NCBI GenBank assembly: GCA_026413225.1
Contig: CM048553.1
Span: 141,306,690 to 141,370,689 of the forward strand
Length of the DNA: 64,000 bases
Source of the DNA: Otis tarda
Taxonomy: Eukaryota > Chordata > Aves > Otidiformes > Otididae
Direction of reading: 5' to 3'
Shown piece after piece: positions 12,701-27,700 of the stretch (within the stretch, counting starts at the first letter, position 1; each line of letters begins with the position of its first letter). The position numbers were made by a program, and so were the translations under genes. Below the pieces are notes generated by a model. The model saw only the letters and a list, made by a program, of their open reading frames with translations, did no database searches and was not told where the DNA came from.

Positions 12701-15700
12701 AAAGCTACAGGAGATGAAGACTGGTCCCGAGACGTATGTCTAAGTTCTAAACATACGGAACACAGCACTGTCGTTCAGGTATGACTGGAAATAGGTATAT
12801 GGAATATAGCATTAAAAAATATCTGAGAGAACCGGGGACTTTGCGTTTGGACTTCTGTTTGATAGGATGAAATGTTGAACATTATTATCCTGAAATAATT
12901 TTAGTGTAATGCTGCTGATCTCTCTGCATACAGGTACCATCTTCAAAGAGTTCGATTACATATGTGTGGTGTACAATTTTGACTTCAGAGCCCAATTCTC
13001 ATGTGCAGCAACGATTAGTAAGTACATTTAATGTCTCTGAAATCTAAATGTTTATACCTTACATGTCATATAATAAATTATGTGGAGAATAACCCGCTTT
13101 AAAGATTTATTAATAGCTCATTTTAACAGTGGTAATATTGGAATAAAATTATCCTTGAATTGATACATTCTTTTCATTTTGTAGATTGTTTTCAGCCCTC
13201 TTTTCATTGTAAGGAGCCATCTTCCAGACCCAATTATCATACATTTAGAGAAAAGAAGTCTGGGTTTGAATGAAACGCAAGTCATTCCAGGGAAGGGACA
13301 GGAGAAAGCACTGCAAAATATAGAACCTGATCTTACACACCACCTGACGTTTCAAGCCAGGTAAAATACTTACTTTCCTTGAAAATGGTTTATTTGTAAG
13401 GAAAAGAAGGAATAATTTACACTTCAACATTTTTTCTAAGAGTATGGCGTGTGCAGAGGAGATACAACAGAACAAGCATATGTGACCTGAAATTATATGG
13501 TAGGAAATATTAAATTTGGTATAACTATGCTAAGTACGTTGACATTTGTTTGCTTAAGCAGTCCATGTTTTCTGTTTTGAAAAATAAATTCCTCAATGAT
13601 ATTGAAATGTTTTTTGAGAATACTGAAATGTTTCTAGGGTCTCAGACACAAAAGTCATTACAGTGTCATAACAAATTCCTGCCTGTCAGTTAATGCTCAG
13701 GAACTTGTTAGATATCGTAACTTGATTCATCCGTGATTACCTTGAGAGCATTCCTACTGCAGAGTACTCTTGGAAAGCTTAATTGAATAAAATGTTAGTG
13801 CGACTAATGCTTGATCTTGTTGTGTAAGTGACTGAATCTGTTTTCAACGATAGGGAGGAAGATGATCCATCAGAGTGCGCAGTCCCTATCTCAACCATGC
13901 TAATTAAACAGATAGCGACTAAATCCCATCCAGGTGGCAACGTCAGCCAGATACTGTCTGACTTCTATGGCACTGGTAATCCTCCCCAGCCTGCATGGCC
14001 ATATAGTAGGAAGGATTCAGACAGGTAATTCTTTGCTAAACTTTCTTCATGGTTGTTGCATTGCCTTTTCAAATAGACTGAAATCACTTTTAAGAAGACT
14101 ATATGTGATCAAAATATTGAATATGTTTTCAGTAATTGCATGATTCCTGTATGTAAGCTGCAGAAACTGTTGCAGGTGGGAAAAAATTGAGGTCAGTCTA
14201 GGGGCTGCCCTTGATTACACAGAGAAGATTGCATCAGCAATGATTTAAAAAATTGAATTATTTTTTTGTGAATGCACCTTCTTTACTGCAGCTTTAGAGG
14301 CTGGTGTTTATTCAGTAGCTGTTTGTTTCAGTACAGAAACAGGGAGTTGCTGTAGGAGGAGTTGCTGAAAAAAAAATGGAAAAGTGATTTTATGACTATA
14401 AAAGTTGCAGGTTTAGTTCTGAAGGACAGTGGTAATTCTGTTAAAGCATTTCTTTTATTGACCAAATTTAGGTTGAGGTTATGCAGTTAAAAATATGGCT
14501 TTATGGCCTATGTGTAGCTAGATCTGTCTGACAGCATCTCATTATGTTCCAGAATGATAAGGTAAGAGGAGATTGTTTTTCTATTTCAAAAATAGAAAAG
14601 CCTTGCAAATTTCTGAAAATAATGGCTTATCATTTGGAATCTTGAATTCATTATTCCTTTGACTTTGTCTTTTTGTTTATTTGTTTTTGAACAGCAATGA
14701 ACAACTCTCACAATGGGATAGTCCAATGCGGGTAAAGTTGTCGGTGTGGAAACCATGTGTTAAAACTCTGCTGATAGAACTCCTGCCCTGGGCTTTGCTT
14801 ATCAATCAGTCCAAGTGGGACCTCTGGCTATTTGAAGGAGAGAAGATCGTTCTTCAAGTACCTACTGGGAAAGTAATTGTACCTCCCAACTTCGAGGTAA
14901 CTTTGCCATTCACATTAACAGGCACAGTTGTGCTCAATATTCTGATTCCAAAAAATGGTTACTAATCCAAATGGTTCCCACTTTCCAGTCACTGTGTCTG
15001 TTAGTCATAGGATGAGGAGGTGAAATAACAATAGAAATTTGCCACGCTGACCGAGCCACCAAGTTGGTAGCATGACATACTTGATAGCAATGTTTGAAGA
15101 ACAACATGTCTTAAAGATGTATAGTGAAAAATTGTCTGTAAGACACTGTAGGAAGACGACCTGCATGCCATCTGATATGGCAGCCTTCTCTCCTTCCTCC
15201 CAGTTCAGCCAATGAATCTGCAACATGGGCGTAGTGTGGCAGCCCAAGTAAATTGCTGCGAAGGACAAATATAGACGTTGGTCCCTGCTGTGCCAACCTG
15301 TTGCTTGGGAAGTGTGTTGTCCTCAGTAGCAAAACTGAAAGCCTGGGAGGAATGTTTGGCTTGAGAGTGTTTTAGGTCAAATTGTTTCATAGCTCATATG
15401 CTACCAAGGAAGGTTTGATAATGAGATAGGCTGAATTACAAGCAAGGAAGATTTTTTAGGATGCCTACCTTCCTGAATTCAGAGTTTTGTGTAATGGAAC
15501 TTCTCACATACCTTAGCTTGGCCACACACATGCTTTTTTATTACAACCCCAATATTCTTTATTTTTGAAAGAATTAAAATAATTTGACACAGCAGCTTGC
15601 CAATTCCAACTGGACAATCTGATACTTCATGTTTATTTTGCCATCTTCCCCCCCCCCCAGGTATGTCTGTTAATAAACAAAATGTCTGCCTATTAACATG

Positions 15701-18700
15701 TCTCAGTGTAGACTGTGGTCTTCATTCTACCATGAGGGTCAGTCCCATGTCCACATTGTGGTTTCATCTATCCTTGTACCACATAGGAAAAATCAGAGGG
15801 AGAAAGGGAGGAAAATGTGATTTGACAACATACTGGAAACTATGTTTAACTCTAGAAGAAGTGTTTGGAATTGTCAACAAGTGATAATTGATCATTTTTC
15901 GCTTGCAGGAAGCTTTTCAGGTTGGAATATACTGGGCAAACACTAATACTGTGCACAAATCAGTGGCAATTAGACTGGTTCATAATGTGACCTCCCCGAA
16001 ATGGAAGGATGCCGATAATGGGGAAGTAGTAACGTTGGATGAAGAAGGTTTTGTTGAAGCTGAAATAAAACTTGGTGCTTTTCCAGGCCATCAAAAGGTT
16101 AGAAAAAAATTATTATGATTTATAACTTTATCTTTGAAAAACAAAGTCCTATAGCAGTTGAAAACAATTGAATGTATGCAGTGTGAAAGCTCCTCCCTAA
16201 TTATGTTAATACATGTAAAACATAATGAGAGTACAAACAATGTATGAACTATAACTTAAAGAATTAGAATGTCAGAAACATTCTGCCCAACTCCTCAAGG
16301 TAATGCAAAATCTCCTGGAAAAAGGATTAATGATTCTCAAGTCTTCTTTGGAAAATATTGACAGATGCGACTTCAAAAATATGCGATGTGGCTCCAGTTA
16401 TGAAGTGCATGAATACAGACAGAATTTCCACAGTTAAAAAGAAAATGTCAGTTCTGTCACTGTATTTCAATACCTTTTGTGGTTTTATGTGTGACCTCAT
16501 CGTTGTTTTTATTATCTTACAGTTGTGTCAGTTCTGCATTTCTTCGATGGTTCGACAAGGTATACAAATTCTACAGATAGAAGATAAGACAACAATAATC
16601 AATGATACATCATATCAAATCTATTACAGGCCACAGCTTTCTATTTCCAAACCTCACTCAGGAGAAGAGGTAAAGCACTGTGGATACTGCTTTGTTTGTC
16701 ATCTGTAGTACATAGATGGTTAGATTTATGTGGTCTCAACGGCATATAGCAGAGCTTGAACAGAAATCTTTAGACGTAATCTTGATCAATTATTTTATAT
16801 AATTTTAATTTAAAATACAGAATCCTGGGTAAATTCAACTCCAGTAATTAACTATGATCAGAAATCTGTGCAAAGCAGGAGATTCTTGCACATTGCAGAA
16901 TTAGTTCTGCCTGTTCTCCATCTGTTCAGGCACTAATGGCCATTTCTATAAAATAGGCAGCATAATCCATAGTAGCTGTTGAAATTGTTCTCAGAATTTT
17001 TACTGAGTTTGTGTGTAAAAGAGGTATATTGGCCTGGCAGGCTGAAAATTTTTTGTTTTCTTTATGGGAAGATTCCAGTTATCTGAGCAAAGCTGCAAAC
17101 TAGAGACGTGCCCAAGTTTATGTATTTCAGTGAACTGCATCAAATCGTGAATATCAGTTTTCTAATAATCACACAGTATATTTAAAAACTAGCTTAGAGG
17201 AACCAAAATGTATGCATGGTCAATATATTTTAATCAACTGTTTATACATATTTATTGGAGATTACATTTATAGTAAAATATGTGGAAAGAATTCTCAGGG
17301 TCAAACTAGCTAGAGGAGTTGGCAGATAAATGAATTTTTGTAGTTCCCTATTTCTGCATCGTTTTCCTTCTGCATTAGTTTTCTTCATATTGGTATCTAC
17401 ATTTGTGCATCATGCATTTTGTGCCAGTCTTATGGGATGGGGAGTTGGAAGAATGTTGAGGCTAAAATCCATGCTTAGTTTTGTATCTATAAATGGATTT
17501 TCTTCTCACAGTTATGTTACAGTGACATAGCTGTTGCTTTTGGTGGAGTTATGTTGTACAACTGAGAGTAGAGTGTAGAAAACTGTGCTTGGTTCATTGC
17601 ACAAGTATACCTGAAGACAGAGTTTGGCCAAATAGCTTTTAATGAAGTGGACTTAGTGCATCCTTTGGTTAGTTGTGGTCAATTGGCTACTTGAGACTGT
17701 TCTGTCCAAGATCAACATGAATAAACTTCCTGCTAGGAGCCAGCATGTCATTCTACCACCATCTTTTTTTTTTTTTTTTTAGGACTTCCACTCATCAGAC
17801 AGTACGGTGTTCAGTGTCACTCCATCTCGGGCACCATCCAGCGAGACAGTGAGCACTGTGCCCTGCTGGGACGTGATGTCGGACACCAGTCCCTTAGCCT
17901 CAGGGGCACCTCTTACTGAAAAACACATGCTGCTGAGTTTCAGTCCAGGCGGCTGCACTGGGAGTTGTGAGCTGTGGAGCCTTCCGGCTGTCATTAAACA
18001 GGAGTTTCCTAGACAGAGCGTGGCAGTGCCCACAGGGGTTTGTAGTGAAAGTGGATTTTGTACCAGGTACTGTACTCTGAACAGTCACGAATAATGAACT
18101 TTGCTTGTTGCTGTAAAGCCCCAGATTATAACAAACCATTAGAGATTAATATGAGAGTCAGAGTAACACATGCCTCCCATATGTAAGGGCAAGTCTTACT
18201 TTAATTTAAAAATGGTTATCTTTTGATGGTTTTGATGCTTTTATTGTAAATGGTTTAGTGTTATGACCATGTACAAGTTGTACAATTTTTATAATGTATA
18301 GGCTACTATTTTTTTACATGCATACAAAATAAGAGCATGAAAAGTTTATATTTGAGATTATGGTCTTTTTTAATTTGGGGGTAACAATTTAAGAGTTCAA
18401 GGACAGTGTGAAATAATGCAATACAAAAATGTAGAGTCTAAGAGGTATCCTTGTGGATACTAAAGTTTCTCACACAGACTTCAGATTGAAAAAAAATCAA
18501 AATGCAGAGAACAAGGAAAGGATTCCTTATAATTCTGAGACAGGCATAGAGGATCTTATGTTCCTAATCAAGTTTTCAGACTGTTCAGATTTTTAACATC
18601 GCCACAAGGTGAAGTTTTTTAGAAATAACCGATACATGTGCACAAGAAAATAAAAGACTTTGTGTTTATATGTGAAGATATTTTATGTAGCTAATGAGTA

Positions 18701-21700
18701 GAACTAAATTAATTTATTTTCGTTTTGGAAATTTATGTAGTGGTGATCCATAACATTAGCATTTGAAAGGGTGATAGTATTGTGGATCATTCCAGGGGAG
18801 CAGTCAGTTACAAATTTATGTATTTGTTAAAAATATCTTTCATGTGTATCAAAGAAGTATGCATGCAAACTTTTCAGGAAAATTTTAGAGATTTATGTTG
18901 AAAATTTAGGCCTACAATCTCACGGTTTTAATTTAATATAAATCTCTGCTGGCTAGGGCTCTCATCTTGCAAACACACGTGCTCAATTTAACTCATGAGC
19001 AATCTCTGTGAAGTGATTTCTTCTCTAATGTTGTTTTTTGTGCTATTTCCACGTGTTCTTCTGTTTGAATATAATTCTCAGTGGAGATATGTACTTGCCT
19101 AAATGTATATAAATATCTGTGGAATTGGAACTTGATCATAAAGAATCTTACAGATGCCAGTTTTGAATTTTTGTAATTATCCAGAGTAATAATACTTAAA
19201 GGTTTCATCCAAAATATATGCATAATCAAATATATATGCTTCTATTGTAGAGCTATAGCACTGACTTATCAAGAGCATCTTGGTGTGACGTACCTAACAC
19301 TTACAGAAGATCCTAGTCCTCGTATAATTATCCACAATAGATGCTCTGTCCCATTGCTTTTGAAAGAGAACTTCAAAGGTAGGTAGTGTGCAGTAATTAG
19401 AAACAGTGCACTGTTGTAGTATAAATTATTTTACTGTATCTCCAATACAAAGTTGAGTTCAGTATGCGTTTTGGTTACAACAAGAACGTGATGCCCTCAT
19501 AAAGGTCTATCTCAAAGTGAGAGAGTCTGGAAGATACTGAAGCCTGGAAGCTAGTGGAGCTAATTGTGAGGTCAGGAGCATGAACTTGGCTCTAGGCTTT
19601 TGGTCTGGCTGGTTCCAGCTGTCAAGGTGACTTGGCTGTAGGAAACTCCTAGGCAGTGGAGTTTTCCTGAATCAGTTTAATCCCGTAGAACATTTAGATC
19701 TCCTCAGATTTGCACATGTAACACAAAACATATTGCCAAAATTCCAGTTACAGTATGTTAATGTGACGACCAGTGGAACATTATTTGTGTAAATCTTAAT
19801 GACATAAAAATGAAAGGGAAAAAAATTACAAACACATAAAATTCCAACCAATAGAAGAGTAGGGTTTTTATTTATTAGTAATATTTCAGATGGAAACATC
19901 CTTGTTTGTGTCAGCGTAGGTGAGGTCTTAGAAAGCCCTAATGTTGTATATTTTATAAAATTTCAGATACACCAAAGTTTGAAGTTTATTGTAGAAAGAT
20001 TCCAGCTGAACTTTCAGTTCATCATGAACTTTACCATCAAGTCTCCAGCTATCCAGATTGCAAGGCAAGAGATTTGTTGCCCAGCATTCTTCTGAAAGTT
20101 ATATCATCCGATGAATTAGTAAATGAATGGAGTGATTTTGTGGACATCAACAATCAAGGAACACAAGTAAATAATTGTAAACTATTTCCTAGTTCACAAC
20201 ATAAATGGTTAACTTCCTGACCCACCCAATATGTTGTTCCTCTGCAATAAGCATATCCTTTCTGTTGGTTTTGGGGATTTTTATTCAAGTCTTGGGAGCT
20301 CTCCTTCCTAGCTTCTTCACTGTCTGCTTTTAAAAACAGCTAGATAAAAGGTAAGATTTCTAGCACTGAATTTTTTCACTTCTTTTTAATCAACCTGGTC
20401 TTCCCTGGAAAAATCAGTCCTGAAAATTTCTAGCCCCTGTAAGCAAAGAATCCCACAGGATCCAGGAAAATTCTTCTATATGGTAACTTAATTATCACAG
20501 GATTTTTATCTTTACATCTTGTAGGAATCATCACTGTCATTCTCCCTCTGTGTCTTCACAGAAGCTATGCATGTCTTTCTAAAACAAAACAAACCCCCTC
20601 TTCTCTTTCCTTCTGTTATTTTTCTTCTGTTTTGAGGTAAATGAAAACTTCCTTGACTGGAGCAATTCTTTTTGATGGGAATTTTTTCCATCTTTGAAGT
20701 CATTAGTTTACATGGAATCAACATAAACTACTTGACTCTTTGAAAGGAATACTAGTTTCAGATGTTTTCCCTGGGGACCAATCACAAAATGCTCTTGATT
20801 ATTGAGTGTTATGTTATATAGCAAGTAGTTCAGTTTCATTCAGCAAGCCAGTCAAGCAATGCAAGGTTTCAAATTTCAGTCATTAATGTTATGCCAGACC
20901 AAGGTTCTTTATAAGTATCTGGCTTCTAGAAGGAATTAGATGCTAAGACAACATTTGGGGATCATTGTCTACTTGAAGAACTCTCCAAATAAAAAGTGTA
21001 ACCTTCTCTTATTGAAGTTTTAGGGTTTACATGTAGAGAATTTCCCCAGGATTTCTCAATCATTCTCTCTGTTAAAAAACTATAAATGTAAGTAAATGAG
21101 GAATATGCTAATAGCTTCACATACAACTTGGTTCAGATTGTGAAATAACTGGGATTTTGAGGATCTTAAGTGATTTGTACTTTTTCTACCTAGTCACAGA
21201 TATGTGGTTCTTATCCTATTAGAAAGAAAAATTTGTGAATTTACTAAAATTATGGTATTTGTCTTTATCATCAGAATAATCTGAAATTGGAATTAAAATG
21301 ACTAATCTTTAAAATGAATGAGGGTTTTTTTAGAATAATGAGGGTATATTGAAAATTCAGGAAAAGTCATTTTTTCTCCAATTCCATCATGTAGGATTGC
21401 AAATCTCTTTCAGATAAGCAAAGGATTAAAACTGACATATTGAAATTAGAAATTCTCTTCTATATAATTCTCAGAAGAATAAAACATAATTTGATGAATG
21501 AAATTTAATTATCTGTACAAGGTTATTATAAACAGCTTAATGAGAATCAGTTTAAGTGCTGATCCTACTAAACTTCCAAGTGCTTTTCCTTCTGGTGACT
21601 TGTTAACAGTAATGTTACAACAGTTTGTCCTCAAGACAAACAGCTGTTTATTTTACCTGTGCTAGGCCGTTATCTTTGTGTTATTCCTTGAGTTTGCATT

Positions 21701-24700
21701 CCTTTAAATTATAGGTTCTGTCATTACAATCTAATAAACAATTGTCTTGATAGTAGCCCAACAAGAGAACAGAAGCCAGCTTGCTCTAACAAGGGCTGCT
21801 GTGAGTTTTCCAAACCTAAAAAGACCTTAATCTTTTATATTCTGGAAAAACACACAATTTGCATGGAAATATTGCAGAATTAAGCTCCAAAAACAATACG
21901 TGATATGTTTAAGTAGAATATTTATTCCTAAGGGTGACTTGTTCAGAATGAAAGTTTGCTCATCTGTAAGCAAGGCACAAACCTGTTGTCAAGTTCCCAT
22001 TTTCCTGCCTTTTAGACATTTTATGCTTTCCAATAGACTTTTGCCATTTTTTTGTGGCGGCACCTTGCTTGTGAAGGTGTTCTCAACAGACCACTTCAGA
22101 TGACTTAAAAATGCGTTCAGTGTTGATTTGTTAAGCAAGTCTTCATGAATCCAAAATGTTACTTATTTTTCAGTCTTCATGTGTTTTGCATAGTAGTATC
22201 AGCCATTCATCTAACCAGCTCTGAGCTAGGGCATAGCAACATAATGTAAATTTAGGTTGGTTTTTTTTTTCTGGAGGAGAAGGCAGGATTTTGCAGGGCT
22301 CAAGAAATATGCCTTTCTCCTTCATCCAAAATCGTAAATTATAATTTCCTATTTATTCTTTTCTTATAAAACCTCCCCCCTCCCCAGCACATCTTACTTA
22401 TTTCTGGATTAGTTTCCTATAAAATTGTATTCAGTTATCCAGTTGAAGGATGAGGTGCAAATTTTATCTTGCTGTACAACTGAAATACTTAAATTATCAG
22501 AGCTTTTCTTTTCTGAGGTATTGAAATCTGTTTCTATTTTTCCTGAACAATATCTTGATTCGAGTAAAAGATCTCAACCAGAAGGCATTAATAGGATTAA
22601 TTCAAATTATGACATTAAAAATAGTAATTTCAGTATCATTCTGTATGTTTCTAACTCTCTCCACTAGATTGTCTTCTTAACTGGCTTTGGCTATGTTTAT
22701 GTGGACATTGCCCATCACTGTGGAACAATAGTCATAACCTTGGCTCCAGAAGGAAGAGCGGGACCTGTCGAAATCAACCTCAACAGGTACATAAAGCACA
22801 TAAAAGATGATAAAAAGCATTGCCAAACAGTGCTGAGAGGTCAGTCAGCTTTCTAAGTGTTAACTGACTTATGAACTTTGGCTTAACTGTTAGTTTTGTT
22901 TAATACTGCTGCATGCTCTGTGGCATATGTTTAGACCATATGTTATGCTTTGTGTATCACAGTTAAAAAAGGACAATCTAACATCAAAAGTCATGTCACT
23001 TTAGGGTAAACACTATATGTCTCATACAAAAAGAAGTCTTGAGTTGTTCATTCAAAAAAATACATTTTCCTAATTGATTTCGAAAGTTTTCATCAGTTTA
23101 AAATACATTTAGCGAGGTTCTGCCATCAATAATCGTACAAGCTCACACTAAAACTGGTAGGAAGCTTGATGTGCAAGGGCTGTAGAAATAGTCTTACAGT
23201 CAGTGATTGTACTTGATTGTAATACTCTTCTTTAGAAGACTTCCCCACACACCACAACCTGGTCCTCAGCTCCATTCAAGTACAGTTATAACAGTACCTA
23301 TTTCCAAGATGCAGAATGCCTGGCCCTCAGCAATGCTGTTACAATTAGAGTGGAATTTGTTGTACTATTTTTATTTGTGCTGTAATTAAGTATTAATCCC
23401 CGAGAAATTGGTCATCAGCAGTACATAATAGCCCACTTCCTAGTTAAACTTGGCAATGGGCAGTTAACACTGGAGGAGGGGAGGCCCTCAATGCTATGGT
23501 GACTCCATTGGAAGACACTCACTGCGTGTGATGTGAAAAGAGTTATCCATAATAGTAACCTTCAGCAGTGGTTCCCAGAAAATATAGTAACAGCTGAGGC
23601 TGTACGTGAATTATCAGAAAACTGTGTTTGTTGTCTGCTTTACTGTGTGGCTCTGTTGCAAATCCAATAGGAAATTACTGTCTATAGAGAGTTCCTGTCC
23701 AAACCATCCTGTTGATTGATAAGAAAGAAAGAGAACCCTGACATAGATGTGTAATATCGCATTTCTTAGAAGACCTCCTGGGTGGTAACAACTGTGGTGA
23801 TTAAGGCTGCCACATCCCATTAACATTAATAGGATTTGCACAATGAGTTTCCCATGTATGATAGAGAACGTCTCTCCTGGCAGCTTTTTCAGAAGGCAAG
23901 ATGCCTGGTGAACTCAAAATATATGAAGTAATGAAACTTCTTTTCTCTCCTGCCTAGAAGTCAAGAGCAAACCCTGTCACTGAAAATGTTCATTGGTCAG
24001 TTAAGTCTTGCTGCGTTTGATGATATTACAAACCACAAAGTGTCATCTGAACTTCTGCGTCTTACAGCAGACAACATTTTCCTCCACATGGCCCCAGCCA
24101 CCAGCTATCCGAGACCCCTGTCACAGGAGTTCCAGCAGGATGCCATGGAAGGCCTCCCACAGTTTCATCGTCTCCAAGTGTATTGTGAAGACTTGCAACT
24201 GGACAATCAGTTGTACAGCAAATCATATTTCCATTTTGCAGTCCTGCTGTGCCAAGGAGAGAAAAATGAGACCGTGCAGTGGTCCAGAGTAAACAATCTC
24301 ATTGTTTGTAGCAGAGATTTGGAAAGCTATAAGGAAAACTGCTTTATAAAACTCTGCATTGCTTTTTCTGAGGAAGAGAATTTCATGTTTCACGTGAATG
24401 ACCTCAGCTTTGAGCTCAAACCAGCTAGGCTGTATGTGGAAGACACCTTTGTTTACTACATTAAGACTTTGTTTGATACATATCTTCCAGAAAACAAAAC
24501 CTCTTGTCAATCCATGAATACTTCAGATACTACCCTGATACTGCCTGAACAAGTGAGAGAGCATGCCAGAGCCTTAGTCAAGCCAGTGAAGTTAAGAAAA
24601 TTAACAATACAACCTGTTAATCTCCTTGTCAGTATTCATGCTTCGTTGAAACTGTATATTGCCTCAGATCACACTCCTCTGTCCTTCTCTGTGTTTGAGC

Positions 24701-27700
24701 GAGGACCCATCTTCACCACTGCCAGGCAACTTGTCCATGCCTTGGCCATGCATTATGCTGCTGGAGCACTTTTCAGAGCAGGTCAGTACTTTTCCATAAT
24801 ATGTAACATTTGTATTAGGTACTAGGATTCTGTAATTGCCTCTCAAGCTGAATAACCTAGATGTTAGCCATACAATTATTGTTTTCCTCAAACACTGTTT
24901 GATAATGATGTTTTCAGACACCTTTAATGTCCTGCCGTATGACAGAAGGGAAATAGAATGGCTGAGCGTACACCAATGAAGATTTCTAAAGTTGTGCTAA
25001 ACATTAGCCAGCTGCCTGAAGGCTTTACAAAACCCTGAACACAGCATAAAAATGTGTTCTAGCTGGCTTAGGTTTTGTCATTTTATATTATAGAGCTAGT
25101 CAGAATCAAATCACATTCCTCACATAAACTCCCCAAAACTACATTTAATCAAATTATTCAGCATGTTGCTCTGCATTCAGAAGTAAATTATAGCCCTGAA
25201 TGTTGTTTTGTTGTTAAAACTCCTTTTGGCTGCAGTTTATGGTTAGGAATCTGTCTTTCTTCATACAGCCTTCATGCTAAACTGGCACACAGATGTTTGT
25301 TGTCCTTTGATCCAAGAACTATGAAGTTTGCTCGTAGTAACTTTTTTCCATATAGGATCAATAGTGAGCAATTAGTCTGTTAGTTTAGCAGGTACATTCT
25401 GTTTCCCATAAATATTAATCTAGAAATAATGAAATTTGGTCTCTGCTCTGTCTTAGCATCAAATGGAATTTGTACCTGAGACAGGAGGAAGCTCCTCCTT
25501 GATCACACACAAGTAATGTACTCCATACTGAAACATGGAACTTATTTTCCTTCAATTTTAATGATCAGATTTTCTGAAATCCTGATACTTTCATTTGTGC
25601 TGCAAGCGTAGCTGCAACCTGATTTCTGTGCACAGTTTCCAGAATTGTACACATGCCTTTCAGGTATTTATAAATAGAGAGTTGCTGATCTGGGCTTTCA
25701 CTGTCTGTGTACCTGACTTGCATAGCTGATTTATGGCAACTGTGTACACAATTGTGCACTAGAACATTGTGCATCAATTCATTATTTTCTTGCATTATTT
25801 CACTTGCAAAATTTGCAGATTTTTCTTTTTACTGCTTGTTTGAATTTGATTTACAGTCAAATCCTATAGTACAAAAGGGGAGATCTAGTTTCTTGCTAAT
25901 TAAGAGTGCAACTGTGGCCAAATATGGTGAATATTTCTCCCCATAACTGGCTAGGAGTAGCAATACAAGTGGTGATAGACTGCAGCAGGAAATTGGGGTT
26001 ATACTGGCTTTTCATCCACAACATCCCAGGTGAGGCACATACGCTAGTTAGGGATTCCTGAGCCTGGTCTTGGTCTTTCCTCCTGTGCTACCCTTGCAGT
26101 GTGCAGCAGTGCACAGGCCACTCCTTGCTTTGGGCTCATGATGTAGCTGAAATCAAGCAAGTTTAAATATTAAGAAATAAGATTTGCTTCAGTGGAACTT
26201 TTCTTCAGGAAAATAAATAAGCATATATTTAGTTACTGCTTAAATCCCACTCAAAGCACTAAAACTAAAATGTATTTTTTGAAAGTGGTTACCATGATTG
26301 AAATGGTGGATTGTGTTGATTAATGTTTGCTTGGGCAAAGAAGATGCTTTATTTTGAAGAGTTTGTGACACTTGTCAAAAGGCTGACTGTGTCAACAAAG
26401 TTAAAAAGGACGAAAAATTCAAGCAAAAAGCTTTATATGGTCTGCAAACTCTGAGTTTGTAGATAACAGCCATCTGGTGAGTTACACTTCTTGGATTGGT
26501 CTCTTGTGCAAGAGGACCTCACTCTCCTGCATTTTAACCACATTAATCTGCAAAATGATGGGTTGTTTGACTCCCTTCTGCTCACCACTGTCCCATACAT
26601 GAATTGTTGTAACATCTGCACAAACGACATTCCCGTACAGCCTTGTGCTCCAAGCAGAATATAGTCTTGTTTTGCCCTTGGCTGTGTGCAAGACCATTGC
26701 TGCCCTGTGAGAGGGGACACAATTTGCCCCAAAGCCTGCTAAAAGGGAGTGTGTCAGGCTGCCCCGATGCTGCAAAGGAGCGGCCAAAATCCATGTCTCG
26801 TAAGCAGTGAATGGGGCTGGAGAGCTCTGCTCAAATATGCTGATTAGCGTTGCTTGTCTTAAATTAGCAAAACTTGCAATGGAAATCTCCCATCCTTTTC
26901 TCAATTAAGTTGGCTTCTATTTAAAAGTTAATAAAATTCTGTTTAAAAATATTACTGGTACTAGCCAGATCTAACCCTGTAGTTGCCTGTAAAGAAAATG
27001 CAGTGGCTTTCTGCTAATATAGTAATAATTATTTCATATTAGTTGATATAATTACTAAGCATACTTTGGGAAATAGTAACCTGGCATGATACTATATTTC
27101 TGCAAAGTAAAATGCAGCACAGAGCCTGTGAATTGAGGGATTATTCCTGATTCATCATTTTCCTTTTCCCGACTTACTTCTCCGCTTCCTCCTTGGTTGG
27201 GTGGTCCGTGCCAGCAGTGAGGAGCCGTTGGTTTTGCTCTGAGCATTGGCCAATGAGCCGTTGCTGCAGGTTGCACATTCCTCCCGTGCACTCTCCGAGG
27301 GTGAGCATGCTCCTTCCAGAGCTTCCCAAAACTGACAGCTCACAGGCCAGGGCCAAACTGCAACCTCCCGTCCCTGGGATACCAGGCAACCAACTGAGGC
27401 AACCCCTCAGTTTTGTGTTTAACTGGTTTCATTCCTGGTTTTAATCTGGTTTTCATTCCTGAACATACTGACTCCCCAAACAGGTGAGTGGAGTTGGAGT
27501 GTTTCGTGTCCCAGCCTCGCGGTGCCCGCAGGGCAGCAAGGCATTAATCTGCAGTGTCGTGCAGCCCCTTTCCATCACCGCATGCCATCCCGTCACCGCC
27601 TTAGGACAAGGAATGCCAAGGCCATTTGGAAAAAAAAAAAGAGGCTGCTTGTAAGGGATTATTGCAACATTATTGATCAGAAAAAGCAGAATGAGCATCT

